64,000 nt of DNA from the NCBI GenBank assembly GCA_043785105.1, contig JAYVXO010000193.1, positions 62,001 to 126,000 on the forward strand, given 5' to 3'. Within the stretch, counting starts at the first letter, position 1. The number at the start of each line of letters is the position of its first letter. The position numbers were made by a program, and so were the translations under genes. Of the stretch, positions 44,950 to 53,521 are shown one piece after another. Source of the stretch: Fimbriiglobus sp043785105. Its GTDB lineage: Bacteria; Planctomycetota; Planctomycetia; Gemmatales; Gemmataceae. The notes under the pieces are model-generated. The model was not told the origin of the DNA and ran no database searches. It saw nothing but the letters and a program-made list of their open reading frames with translations.

Positions 44950-46011
44950 GTGCCGAATTCACCTGAAGACGACGTTCAACCGATCATCCTGGAAGACGAC
45001 GAAATTGAAACGGCGGACCGGCTGCGGGCCAATTGCAAACGGCTGCTGTCGGAGTGCGGCAAGATCATCGTCGGGCAGGAAGCCGTGATGGAGCAACTGC
45101 TCATCGCGGTGTTGGCGAAGGGGCATTGCTTGCTCGTCGGGGTGCCCGGTTTGGCGAAAACGCTGATGATCCGCACTCTCGCCGACGGCATGGCCCTGAC
45201 GTTCAACCGCGTGCAGTTCACCCCGGACTTGATGCCGACGGACATCACCGGCACGGAGTTGCTGTACGACGACAAGAGCACCGGCCAGCGCAGTTTCCGG
45301 TTCGTTCACGGCCCGATCTTTTCCAACATCGTGCTGGCCGACGAAATCAACCGGACCCCACCGAAGACGCAAGCGGCGCTACTCGAAGCGATGCAAGAAC
45401 GCCAAGTCACGGTCGCCGGAACCAAGCACAAACTGCCCGACCCGTTCTTCGTCCTCGCCACGCAAAACCCGATCGAACAGGAAGGCACGTACCCCCTGCC
45501 GGAAGCGCAGCAAGACCGCTTCATGTTCAACATCAAGGTCGAATACCCCGACGAAGCCGACGAGTACCGCATCATCGAATCGACGACGAGCGGCGCCCGC
45601 CCGAACCTCGAACGGGTGGTCACGGCCAGCGAAATTCAGTCGATGCAAAACCTCGTGCTGAAAGTCCCCGCCGCAAGCTACGTCATCCGCTACGCCGCCC
45701 GCCTAACCCGCCTGACCCGACCCGCGCCGCAACCCGGTGACAACGCGGTGCCGGTGCCAGACTTCGTGAAGAAGTACGTCAGTTGGGGCGCCGGTCCGCG
45801 AGCGGGGCAAAACTTAATTCTGGCCGCGAAAGCCCGCGCCTTGCTGTCCGGTCGCACCTACGTGGCCATCGAAGACGTGCGCACCGTGGCCCTGCCGATC
45901 CTACGCCACCGCGTCATGGTCAATTACCACGCCGAAGCCGAAGGGCTGACTTCCGACCAGATCGTCGCACGCTTACTGCAAATCGTGCCGCGTGACGGCG
46001 AACCCCGGTAA
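44950..46011 (+). CDS. MoxR-family AAA+ ATPase
   Basis: The 353-residue protein starts at GTG 44950 with GGAG 7 nt upstream. Walker A is GVPGLAKTLMI (about 64-74) and Walker B is NIVLADEINRTPPKTQAALL. VLATQNPIEQEGTYPLPEAQ carries the sensor-1 Asn region, and QDRFMFNIKVEYPDE is the sensor segment. MoxR ATPases usually act as chaperones with VWA and DUF58 partners; neither is adjacent here. It follows the propeller protein by 35 nt and precedes the DUF790/Bax1-type gene by 51 nt, so it is probably in an operon with one or both. Confidence 0.95.
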   Translation: MPNSPEDDVQPIILEDDEIETADRLRANCKRLLSECGKIIVGQEAVMEQLLIAVLAKGHCLLVGVPGLAKTLMIRTLADGMALTFNRVQFTPDLMPTDITGTELLYDDKSTGQRSFRFVHGPIFSNIVLADEINRTPPKTQAALLEAMQERQVTVAGTKHKLPDPFFVLATQNPIEQEGTYPLPEAQQDRFMFNIKVEYPDEADEYRIIESTTSGARPNLERVVTASEIQSMQNLVLKVPAASYVIRYAARLTRLTRPAPQPGDNAVPVPDFVKKYVSWGAGPRAGQNLILAAKARALLSGRTYVAIEDVRTVALPILRHRVMVNYHAEAEGLTSDQIVARLLQIVPRDGEPR

Positions 46012-46062
46012 CGGGCCGTTCTCCCGAGCCACGACCTGTGAACTTCAAAACGATGTGACACC

Positions 46063-47277
46063 GTGCTGACAGGAAAACTGGTTCGGGTTCGCCACGCCAA
46101 GAATAAGCTTGTGCCGATGTACATCGACGCGCACAACCGCGACTGGCTGGCGGCGGCGGAGCAGTTGTTGTTCGCGTACCGCGATGCCACCGGGCGGACC
46201 CGTGGCGAGTTGGAAGAACAACTGGCGGACCTCGTCGGCGACGGACCGGGGCAGTTGATTCACCAGGGTTTGGCGAAGCTGTTGGAAGACAGGTGCGACT
46301 TTGAAGTGGCGGCGGACGTGCCGCCGGACCAGGTGCGCGAAGCCGTGTTTCGCACGTCTGCCGAACACCATGCGAGTGCCGGGAAGGCGGCCACGCCGTT
46401 CGACCGCGACGCCGTGCTGACGGCCGTGGCGGGTGAACTGCACATCACGCCCGAGCAAGTCGATCGGGCACTGTTCGCGGACTTGAAGGACGAGCAACGC
46501 ATCCTGAAGTTCGACGACTGCACGCCGGAGTTCTTGCTGAACCGCTACAACGTCGCGCTGGCCCAAGCGATCCTGCTGCGGTGCGTCGGCATGGAGGTTC
46601 GGGTCTGGAACGAAACGCCGGCGCGGTTCCGCAAGCTGTTCAACGCGGTCAAGTTTCACCGGCTCATCTGCACCATCCGCCCGGCGGACGGCACGTCGTA
46701 CAAGCTGTTCCTGGACGGCCCGCTCAGCCTCTTCTCATCGACGCAAAAATACGGGCTACAACTGGCGATGTTTTTGCCGGTGCTGTTACAGTGCAAGGCG
46801 TTCGAGCTGCGGGCGGAGGTGCGGTGGGGAGCGGACAAAAAAGAGAAGGTGTTCACGTTAACCGGAAGCGAAGGGCTACGCTCCCACCTACCGGACTTCG
46901 GCGTTTACACCCCCCGCGAGATCACCAACTTCGAGACCAACTTCCGCGACACGATCCCCGATTGGCTCATCTCCAACGACCCCAACCCGATCCTCGTCGA
47001 AGGCATAACCTGGGTGCCAGACTTCACGCTAAAGCACACGGTCAGCGGCAAAGTCGTCCACGTCGAAATCTTGGGCTTCTGGCGAAAGGTGAACATCGAG
47101 GAACATTACAAACGCCTCAAACGTGCGATCCCCGGCCAGTTCGTGCTAGTCGTCTCCGAACAATACCGCACCGACGAGGCCACCGAATTCACCACCGGCG
47201 ACGGCGTCTACCGCTTCAAACGCACCCCCGTCGCCGAGGAGGTCGCCAAAGTCGCCGCGTTCGTCGCCGGGGTGTGA
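46063..47277 (+). CDS. DUF790/Bax1-type nuclease
   Basis: The 404-residue protein matches the DUF790 family, whose archaeal member Bax1 is a structure-specific nuclease and partner of the XPB helicase. Family blocks are MLTGKLVRVRHAKNKLVP, LLNRYNVALAQAILL, and FRKLFNAVKFHRLICTI. The C-terminal nuclease core has WVPDFTL (D320) and VVHVEILGFW (E335), a PD-(D/E)xK-like arrangement. It ends with EEHYKRLKRAIPGQFVLVVS. In many genomes an XPB-like helicase gene sits next to it, but none is in this window. Probable role is nucleotide excision repair. It is the last gene of the MoxR-containing strand and converges with DUF29 (11-nt gap). Confidence 0.85.
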   Translation: MLTGKLVRVRHAKNKLVPMYIDAHNRDWLAAAEQLLFAYRDATGRTRGELEEQLADLVGDGPGQLIHQGLAKLLEDRCDFEVAADVPPDQVREAVFRTSAEHHASAGKAATPFDRDAVLTAVAGELHITPEQVDRALFADLKDEQRILKFDDCTPEFLLNRYNVALAQAILLRCVGMEVRVWNETPARFRKLFNAVKFHRLICTIRPADGTSYKLFLDGPLSLFSSTQKYGLQLAMFLPVLLQCKAFELRAEVRWGADKKEKVFTLTGSEGLRSHLPDFGVYTPREITNFETNFRDTIPDWLISNDPNPILVEGITWVPDFTLKHTVSGKVVHVEILGFWRKVNIEEHYKRLKRAIPGQFVLVVSEQYRTDEATEFTTGDGVYRFKRTPVAEEVAKVAAFVAGV

Positions 47278-47288
47278 GATGGGAGAAA

Positions 47289-47747
47289 TCAGTTCGCTTC
47301 CAACGGTTTGGATAGGACTGCTTCCAAGGTGTACGGGGATTCCGTTGGGAAGGCCGACTCGGGCAGACTGGTTTCGGCGATGGCTTGACGAACGGCATTG
47401 ATGTAGGCTTTATCCAACACAGCGATTGCATGGTTCCGCAGGGTTGCGCTTTCCAGCATGTCGGCCAACTCCATGCGTTGAAACTCGATCGTCGCACGCC
47501 ACGAGCCGGTCCGTTTGTCGGGCTGGTATTCCCACTTCAGCAAGTGAGCCATCAGCACGACCAGCCTGCTGAACACCTCGCGTCGGTCTCGCTTGGCCAT
47601 GTCGGACAGGTACTCGCTAAGGTTGTGCTGGTCAAGCTCCGCCAGTCGTCCTTGCGCAACGAGCGCCGACATGACCTCTAACCACGCGGTTTCGTCCCGC
47701 TCGTAAAGCAAGCTCAGCGGCAACACTTCTGCGGTGACCATCTGCAC
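47289..47747 (-). CDS. DUF29 family protein
   Basis: The 152-residue protein fits DUF29: a short N-terminal LLYERDETAWLEVMSALVAQ, GRLAELDQHNLSEYLSDMAK, RDRREVFSRLVVLMAHLLKW and a C-terminal LDKAYINAVRQAIAET. The family is common in cyanobacteria and planctomycetes and often occurs in many copies. Function is unknown. It is all-helical by appearance with no export signal. It is convergent with the Bax1-type gene. A GTG/ATG choice at the 5' end is uncertain by a few codons. Confidence 0.85.
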   Translation of the reverse strand: MQMVTAEVLPLSLLYERDETAWLEVMSALVAQGRLAELDQHNLSEYLSDMAKRDRREVFSRLVVLMAHLLKWEYQPDKRTGSWRATIEFQRMELADMLESATLRNHAIAVLDKAYINAVRQAIAETSLPESAFPTESPYTLEAVLSKPLEAN

Positions 47748-47926
47748 CCCTTAGATTAATCCTCAAGCGGACAGCACGAGACAAACTGTACACGATTTCG
47801 CGCGACGGAACAACCGCTTGGCGTGCCGCTAGGTTGCCCAGGACTCACCTGTTGCGACTACACTAACGCACCCAAGCCTGATACGCTGATTTCGTGTTGT
47901 ATTCGGACTTTCACCGGGGACCGACC

Positions 47927-48799
47927 ATGAATGCACTTTTCACAAGCGTCCTGCTCTCGCTCGCGCTGGCACCTGTCGCAGACGACGTGACGATCCGTTG
48001 GAAACTGGCCAAGGATGATACCTTCTACACCAAGACCGTCACGGTGATGGAACAGACCATGAGCGTGATGGGCAACGACATGGAGCAGAACCATACGCAA
48101 ACCGCCGTGAGCAAGTTCAAGGTGTTGAAGGCGGATGACGCGGGAATGGTGATTGAGCAAACGACGGTTCGCACTGTCGTCGAAGGAAACATTCCTGGCA
48201 TCGGTGACGCTGCGAAAAAGATGAACGGGTCCGTGTTGAAATTTACACTGGATCCCGAGATGAAAGTGACAAAAATCGACGGCTTTCAAGCCATGCTCGA
48301 CAAGATCGCGGATGGCAACGATGAGATCTTGAAGGTCATCAAGGGGTCAGTTTCCGAAGACATGTACAAAATGTCGGTCGAAGACCTGTTCCGGGTCGGG
48401 ACCGCCAAACCGATTGCGGTTGGTGACACGTGGAAGAAGAACTACGACATGTCACTCGGGCCACTGGGTCACATGGAAATGAACGCGAAGTACAAGTACG
48501 AAGGGCCGGAAAGTGGCGTGGAGAAAATCACCTTCACGGCAGACGCCAAATTCGGCCCGCCGAAAGAAGGCGCGGAACTCGGCCCCGTTACGATCGTCAA
48601 AGCGGACCTGAAAACGGACTCCTTCAGTGGCACGATTCTGTTCGACACCAAAGCGGGTCGGTTGAAAGAATCGAAGACCGAGATGAAGATGAACGGCTCC
48701 ATGACGATGAAGGCAATAGGTAACGAGATCGAAATCGGCATCAAGCAAAAGACGAAATCCACCAACACCGTCTCCACGAACAACCCCGCCGATGACTGA
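47927..48799 (+). CDS. Exported DUF6263-like protein
   Basis: The 290-residue protein has signal sequence MNALFTSVLLSLALAPVA followed by a repeated-strand mature domain: TIRWKLAKDDTFYTKTVTVM, EQTMSVMGNDMEQNHTQTAV. Later pieces are GVEKITFTADAKFGPP and GRLKESKTEMKMNGSMTM. The Met/Gln/Asn-rich EQTMxVMGxDMxQ segment recalls the DUF6263 family of planctomycetes. It is probably a beta-barrel-like or lipocalin-like exported protein. Function unknown. The start is fixed by the signal sequence at ATG 47927. A perfect palindrome lies 72 nt downstream of the stop. Confidence 0.7.
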   Translation: MNALFTSVLLSLALAPVADDVTIRWKLAKDDTFYTKTVTVMEQTMSVMGNDMEQNHTQTAVSKFKVLKADDAGMVIEQTTVRTVVEGNIPGIGDAAKKMNGSVLKFTLDPEMKVTKIDGFQAMLDKIADGNDEILKVIKGSVSEDMYKMSVEDLFRVGTAKPIAVGDTWKKNYDMSLGPLGHMEMNAKYKYEGPESGVEKITFTADAKFGPPKEGAELGPVTIVKADLKTDSFSGTILFDTKAGRLKESKTEMKMNGSMTMKAIGNEIEIGIKQKTKSTNTVSTNNPADD

Positions 48800-48871
48800 T
48801 CGCGGTGGGACGAAACAAGACGTCGTTCTGCTACAGGTCACCTCATCTTGAACTGCAATTCTCTGAATCTT

Positions 48872-48935
48872 CTGAGCGGGGGACGTGAGTCCTCCGAGAC
48901 TGCTTCCACTCGGAGGACTCACGTCCCCCGCTCAG
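48872..48935. repeat. Palindromic element family C, copy 2 (perfect 27-bp arms)
   Basis: Arms 48872-48898 and 48909-48935 are perfect 27-nt inverted repeats around a 10-nt loop. The arm starts CTGAGCGGGGGACGTGAGTC. It matches the element at 20532-20630, whose loop is longer. It lies between an exported-protein gene and the DUF1559 gene; the remaining sequence of the gap (48800-49118) shows no gene. Confidence 0.9.
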
Positions 48936-49118
48936 AACGCGAGCATCGACAACCAGCACGTCGCAAACCGACCTGGTACCTGTCGCAGCCAAATTCGCAA
49001 TTCGACTGGCAATTAGTAATTGCATTCGTCTACCCATCGGTTATAACAGGTCGTTGGAATCGTCAGGAGTGATTCCCACGGCTACTCTATTCTCCTAATC
49101 TTCTTGCGTGAGGATTGT

Positions 49119-50087
49119 ATGGTCTCTCCAGTTATGACCCGTCGCTCTCGACGGGCCGGGTTTACGCTGATCGAGTTGCTGGTGGTGATTGCCATCATCG
49201 CAATTCTGATCGGCTTGCTGTTACCCGCAGTGCAAAAGGTCCGCGAAGCGGCATCCCGGATGAAATGCCAAAACAACTTCAAGCAGTGGGGCCTTGCGAT
49301 GCACGGCCACCACGACGCCATCGGCTACTTGCCGATCGGCGCCCAAAACAACCCCCGCCGCACTTGGGTCGTCAACTGCTGGCCCTACGTCGAACAAGGG
49401 AACTTTTCGACTGCGTATGATGAAAAGTTGCACTTCTATCAAGTACCGAACACGTACAGTACCGCGCCCAACCAGGCGAACGGGATCTATTACAAAACTG
49501 CCCCACTCTACTACTGTCCGAGCGACCGTGTCGGCGCCGTTTGGCAAGGCGACCCCTACTGGCGTGCCCGAGGTGCCTATGTGGTGAACTGGGGCAACCA
49601 GCGGGTGCCCTTCAACACAGGTGACCCGTTACAAGCTCTCGCTCTGGGTGTCGCACCCTTCGGGTACAACGATGGCATCAATGGTAACAATCCCCGCAAG
49701 TCAAAAATCCTGGACCTGACGGACGGAACCTCGAACACATTGTTGATGTCGGAAATCATCATGGCGAAAGGGGACGGCGAGTTCGACATCCGCGGGGATT
49801 TCTTGAACGACGACCGGCCCTGTACGCAGTTCATGACGATTCAACTGCCGAACACCACCGTGAAAGACGTCTCCCCGTACTGCAACGACGTGAGGTATCC
49901 CGGCAACCCCCCCTGCACGAACGTTGCATCGGGCACCGCCTTCAAGTCCGCGCGCAGTCGGCACACGGGTGGTGTAAACGTGCTGCTGGGTGACGGCTCC
50001 GTTCGCTTCATTCGGGATAGCATCGCCATCGTGACGTGGCGGGCACTGGGCACCATGAACGGTGGTGAAGTCCTGGCTGACTACTAA
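49119..50087 (+). CDS. DUF1559 pilin-like secreted protein
   Basis: The 322-residue protein has a type IV pilin N-terminal methylation and TM segment: RAGFTLIELLVVIAIIAILI (about 13-32), cleavable before Phe by a prepilin peptidase. The DUF1559 domain follows, with KVREAASRMKCQNNFKQWGL and DGTSNTLLMSEIIMAKGDG. The C-terminal GGVNVLLGDGSVRFIRDSI block is the H-x9-DG-type motif diagnostic of this planctomycete-specific family. Dozens of copies per genome are usual. It is probably anchored in the membrane or assembled as a surface fibre. It pairs with the lipoprotein gene 92 nt downstream, as often in this phylum. Confidence 0.96.
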   Translation: MVSPVMTRRSRRAGFTLIELLVVIAIIAILIGLLLPAVQKVREAASRMKCQNNFKQWGLAMHGHHDAIGYLPIGAQNNPRRTWVVNCWPYVEQGNFSTAYDEKLHFYQVPNTYSTAPNQANGIYYKTAPLYYCPSDRVGAVWQGDPYWRARGAYVVNWGNQRVPFNTGDPLQALALGVAPFGYNDGINGNNPRKSKILDLTDGTSNTLLMSEIIMAKGDGEFDIRGDFLNDDRPCTQFMTIQLPNTTVKDVSPYCNDVRYPGNPPCTNVASGTAFKSARSRHTGGVNVLLGDGSVRFIRDSIAIVTWRALGTMNGGEVLADY

Positions 50088-50179
50088 CGGTTCCGAAATC
50101 TCTACCATCACACGCTGTGGGTTCTAACGGTTTAGAACGCGCAGCGTGTGGTGCTTTCACCCCTTGTTCAGGATTACTC

Positions 50180-50593
50180 ATGCACAAATTGTTACACCGA
50201 TTCTGTCTGTCGCTTTTACTCGTTGTCCCACTCGGCCTGCTGGGCTGCGGAGACGGAGTGTCGAAGGGAACTGTCAATGGCACGGTCTCACTTGATGGTC
50301 AACCGTTGAAAGAAGGCGTGGTCAACTTTGAAGCGGTCGATGGTAAATCGGGCAGCAGCTCTGCGGCGATCAAAGATGGCGCGTTCACAGCGAGCGTGCC
50401 GACGGCGGAAATGAAGGTGATGTTTTCGGCGTCGAAAGTGCTCGGCAAAAAGAAGATGTATGACACACCCGACAGCCCGACCGTTGATGAAACCGTTGAG
50501 TTAATTCCGGCCAAATACAACACCAGCAGTACACTCAAACTCACCGTGAAGAGCGGCACGCAGAGCGAGAAGTACGAATTGCAGAGCAAGTAG
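50180..50593 (+). CDS. Small lipoprotein paired with DUF1559 (carboxypeptidase-regulatory-like)
   Basis: The 137-residue protein has a lipoprotein signal ending VVPLGLLGCGDGV, with Cys at about residue 24 in a lipobox LLGC. The mature part is a single Ig/transthyretin-like domain: GTVNGTVSLDGQPLKEGVVN, FEAVDGKSGSSSAAIKDGAF, then VELIPAKYNTSSTLKL. Such lipoproteins regularly follow DUF1559 genes in planctomycetes. The start at 50180 is set by the signal sequence. A 9-bp stem hairpin lies 15 nt beyond the stop. Confidence 0.88.
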   Translation: MHKLLHRFCLSLLLVVPLGLLGCGDGVSKGTVNGTVSLDGQPLKEGVVNFEAVDGKSGSSSAAIKDGAFTASVPTAEMKVMFSASKVLGKKKMYDTPDSPTVDETVELIPAKYNTSSTLKLTVKSGTQSEKYELQSK

Positions 50594-50608
50594 TGCCTGC
50601 AAATGGCG

Positions 50609-50646
50609 GACGGGCCGACTCGCTGGTTTCCCGGCGGCGGCCCGTC
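50609..50646. terminator. Hairpin between convergent genes
   Basis: Nine base pairs, GACGGGCCG (50609-50617) and CGGCCCGTC (50638-50646), lie in the gap between the convergent lipoprotein and DUF1571 genes. The loop is 20 nt and there is no U-tract, so a bidirectional terminator role is a guess from position. Confidence 0.4.
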
Positions 50647-50676
50647 GCTTCCCCCGTCCTGTTATCTTTCCTGGAA

Positions 50677-51516
50677 TTACCGCTCGAAGTTGCTCTCGCC
50701 GAGGCCGACGTTGAACTTCAAGCCGATGAAGCTTTGCATCTCGATCATGTCCCCTTCCACCATGCCGACCTTGGGTGCGTCGTAAGCTTCAAACCGTACC
50801 GGCAGCTTCGATTCTTTGTCGATGTAGACCACACACCGATGGGCGTAGTGAGCGGGGTGCGGGAACTCCGTGAACACTTCAAACCGTGTCACCGGCTTGT
50901 CACCGAACGTGTAATCGCTGACCAGGATTTGCACCGGGTGGTTGAGCCGCTTTTCGGTGGCGACGATTTTTTCGATCCGCTCCAGCACGGCCATGACGCC
51001 GACTTCGGACATGGCGTGCCGGGTGTCCTTCAACACTTTGGCATCGTTGACTTCAAGCGTTTGGAAGCCGCGAACGCCTTCAGTGCCAGCCGGTCGATGC
51101 CGGACCGTGGTGCGGGTCTTGGTGGACAGATAACTGGTCTCTTCGCCAGCAAGTGACAGCGGCTTGGTCACCTTCACGTTCACACAAAACGGCTGCACGC
51201 GGACGCGCAATTCCGTGAGTTGCTCCGCTTGAAGCTTGCCGCCAATGCGTTCTTGTCGCACCATGTGCCCGGCGTAATCCCGGACATTGCCGTAGGCCGT
51301 CTTGGCCTCGCCGATCATCTTCGGGAACGCTTCCATCCCGTTGACGGGAGGCGTAGTCACTTCGACTTTGACGGTCCCGGTCGAATCCGCAAGCGGAATG
51401 TAGCTAGCCGGCTTGACGGGCTTGTCCGGTTGTTGAGCGACCGCCACGGCGACCAACCCGACCCCGCCGGCGACCGCGGCAAGCCGGACAACCTGACGAA
51501 ACGAAGAGCGGAGCAT
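50677..51516 (-). CDS. Exported DUF1571 protein
   Basis: The 279-residue protein has signal sequence LAAVAGGVGLVAVAVAQQ and the DUF1571 pattern: VRDYAGHMVRQERIGGKLQA, ELRVRVQPFCVNVKV, ETSYLSTKTRTTVRHRPAG and the C-terminal PVRFEAYDAPKVGMVEGD. DUF1571 has the LolA-like or outer-membrane carrier-like fold (inferred from its shape of mixed strands), but function is not established. It is typical of planctomycetes. It converges with the DUF1559/lipoprotein pair. Confidence 0.88.
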   Translation of the reverse strand: MLRSSFRQVVRLAAVAGGVGLVAVAVAQQPDKPVKPASYIPLADSTGTVKVEVTTPPVNGMEAFPKMIGEAKTAYGNVRDYAGHMVRQERIGGKLQAEQLTELRVRVQPFCVNVKVTKPLSLAGEETSYLSTKTRTTVRHRPAGTEGVRGFQTLEVNDAKVLKDTRHAMSEVGVMAVLERIEKIVATEKRLNHPVQILVSDYTFGDKPVTRFEVFTEFPHPAHYAHRCVVYIDKESKLPVRFEAYDAPKVGMVEGDMIEMQSFIGLKFNVGLGESNFER

Positions 51517-51876
51517 GATGGCGTCCTCGACCGAGTGAAGAAATCAACCAATCGGCAACCCTGCCGCAGTTCGCGTCGCATACCAACCTTTGCCACGGAA
51601 CGCCAGAGGATTTTTGCGAAATCGTTCGGTGTAACCTCCGGTTAGAAAACGGGTGCAGAAATAGGAGGCCAACCTCCCATCACGCCGACGAGCTTGGAAA
51701 GCACTCGTGAGGGTAGGCAGGTTCTACGTCTGGGCAATCAAAATAATCGGCGCAATTGTGGAAGTCTCAGGTTGTCACCCAGATTCCCCAGACCACAATA
51801 CTGGAAGGTCACGCCAGTCCGCACGGTTGTGCCGGCTTGCAGATTGTCATTACTACCGCCAATTGGAGTATTTTCT
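51517..51876. other. Intergenic region, no gene seen
   Basis: The 360-nt gap between divergent DUF1571 and the hypothetical gene at 51877 shows no repeat family and no protein-like frame. The open frame extending 51877-52344 upstream to 51694 lacks protein character before 51877. It presumably holds two promoters. Confidence 0.5.
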
Positions 51877-52344
51877 GTGGCCCTGACCGCTTCTGAAATC
51901 ATTCGTGAGATTCTTGCCAAAGACCTGGACATGCTCGCGGATGTGGTCATCCAGTCCGCCAAACAACGGGGCGTCACGTTATCTTTGGAAACGATGCGGT
52001 CGAAAATTTACAACATCCGTTCCGACATGAAGAAGAAAGCCATGATGCCACAAGCGTTGTCACCGAAGCCGACCCAGCCGAGCAAATCGGCAGGCGCAAA
52101 ACTGGCCGCGCCAACTCCGGCGGTCAAAAAAGTCGTCGCCACTCCTGCACCCACTAAGGTTACGTCCGACCTTCCCGTGGTGCTGTCGAACGTCGCGCTG
52201 GTCAACAAAATTGTCGGGGTCTGTGGCGGTCCCGATCAAGCCCGTCAAACTGCCGAGGCGATCCGAACCTGTGGCGGCGTCGATCTCTTTTTGCAGTATT
52301 TGAAGCTGGTCGCCGGCATCCGAACCACGGAAAGCCCTGCGTAG
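51877..52344 (+). CDS. Hypothetical protein with helical N-terminal DNA-binding-like segment
   Basis: The 155-residue protein starts at GTG 51877 with GGAG 8 nt upstream. The N-terminal 50 residues (LTASEIIREILAKDLDMLAD, VVIQSAKQRGVTLSLETMRS, KIYNIRSDMKKKA) look like a helix-turn-helix-type bundle. A Pro/Ala/Lys-rich linker follows (about 50-95). The C-terminal NKIVGVCGGPDQARQTAEAI helix pair may be a second small helical domain. Similar two-part proteins occur in planctomycetes, but no function is known. The initial start at 51694 is rejected. Confidence 0.6.
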   Translation: MALTASEIIREILAKDLDMLADVVIQSAKQRGVTLSLETMRSKIYNIRSDMKKKAMMPQALSPKPTQPSKSAGAKLAAPTPAVKKVVATPAPTKVTSDLPVVLSNVALVNKIVGVCGGPDQARQTAEAIRTCGGVDLFLQYLKLVAGIRTTESPA

Positions 52345-52702
52345 AGACGCCAGACGGGTGTGGCAAATCTTGCTGACCGACCACGATCCGTTCCGTTGTC
52401 AAGCTCCTCAAAACACGTGTTCACCACGTGACAGACCGCCCACATCACCGCCCGTGAGGTCGTCCAGAGCCAATGCCTCCGGGAGTTCACAATCATCGGA
52501 TCGAAGATCGCAAACCGATACCGCACCACAATGACCCTGTCCAATGTTGAGCGGACACGACCTGAATGTGCATCAACTTTCGTGACGCTGACCCGGAAAC
52601 AGCAGTCTTGCGAATTGGCACTAGCTCCAACGCTTGAAACCGGACACAATACCCGCAAGCTGTTTGGGCCTCCGTCCGCGACACCACCTGGAAACCGCTC
52701 TC
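52345..52702. other. Intergenic region, no gene supported
   Basis: The 358-nt gap contains short frames on both strands that look non-coding. No known repeat family of this window is seen. It leads into the DUF1080 signal-peptide gene. Confidence 0.45.
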
Positions 52703-53488
52703 ATGTTCCGCCTCTTCCTGTCGGCTTTGGTCGTGCTTTTCGCAGCCACTCCAGTTCTTTTCGCCCAAGAGGGTGCGAAAAAAGACGAGTGGATTCCGCT
52801 CTTCAACGGGAAGAACCTCGACGGGTGGACGCCGAAGTTTGCGAAGCATACCCTGGGCGAAAACTTCAACGACACGTTCCGCGTAGAGAACGGCATTCTT
52901 CGCGTGGCTTACGACAAGTACGAGAAGTTCAACGGTGAGTTTGGTCACCTCTTTTACAAGGACAAGTTTTCGCACTACGTGTTGCGGGTCGAGTATCGGT
53001 TTGTCGGCGAGCAAGCCAAGGGTGGGCCGGCGTGGGCGTTCCGCAACAGTGGGGCGATGCTGCATTGCCAAGACCCGAAGACGATGTCGAAAGACCAAGA
53101 ATTCCCGGTCTCGATTGAGGCCCAATTCCTCGGGGGCAACGGCAAAGACGCCCGCCCCACGGGCAGCGTCTGCTCACCCGGCACGAACATCGTGTTGGCA
53201 GGCAAACTCAATCGGACCCATTGCAATAACTCGAAGTCAAAAACTTTCCACGGCGATCAATGGGTCACTATCGAAATGGAAGTTCGTGGCAGCACCACAA
53301 TCAAGCACACCGTCAACGGCGAACTGGTGATGGAATACGAACAGCCACAATACGACGACCGGGATGCCGACGGCAAGAAGCTGATCGTGGACGGGAAATT
53401 ACTCATCAGCGAAGGCTTTATCTCGTTACAGGCCGAAAGCCACCCGGTCGAGTTTCGCAAAGTGGAAATCCGCCTCTTGCAGAAATGA
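52703..53488 (+). CDS. Secreted DUF1080 domain protein
   Basis: The 261-residue protein has signal sequence LFLSALVVLFAATPVLFAQ, then the DUF1080 core: DEWIPLFNGKNLDGWTPKFA, HYVLRVEYRFVGEQAKGGPA, WAFRNSGAMLHCQDPKTM and a C-terminal ISLQAESHPVEFRKVEIRLL. These strands, with the Trp in GKNLDGW, are standard for the 3-keto-disaccharide hydrolase-like family. It is shorter than the second DUF1080 protein at 9553 because it lacks the extra N-terminal region. Secreted or periplasmic; the ATG at 52703 begins the signal peptide. It converges with the zinc-ribbon gene (33-nt gap). Confidence 0.92.
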   Translation: MFRLFLSALVVLFAATPVLFAQEGAKKDEWIPLFNGKNLDGWTPKFAKHTLGENFNDTFRVENGILRVAYDKYEKFNGEFGHLFYKDKFSHYVLRVEYRFVGEQAKGGPAWAFRNSGAMLHCQDPKTMSKDQEFPVSIEAQFLGGNGKDARPTGSVCSPGTNIVLAGKLNRTHCNNSKSKTFHGDQWVTIEMEVRGSTTIKHTVNGELVMEYEQPQYDDRDADGKKLIVDGKLLISEGFISLQAESHPVEFRKVEIRLLQK

Positions 53489-53521
53489 TGTGGTCGGGTT
53501 GGTACCGATTCAGGCGGACCG

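Noticed and set aside
52245..52658. Minus-strand frame (137 codons) across 52345-52658
   Set aside because: It overlaps the hypothetical gene at 51877-52344 in antisense and shows no recognisable motif. A relic cannot be excluded, but there is no support.
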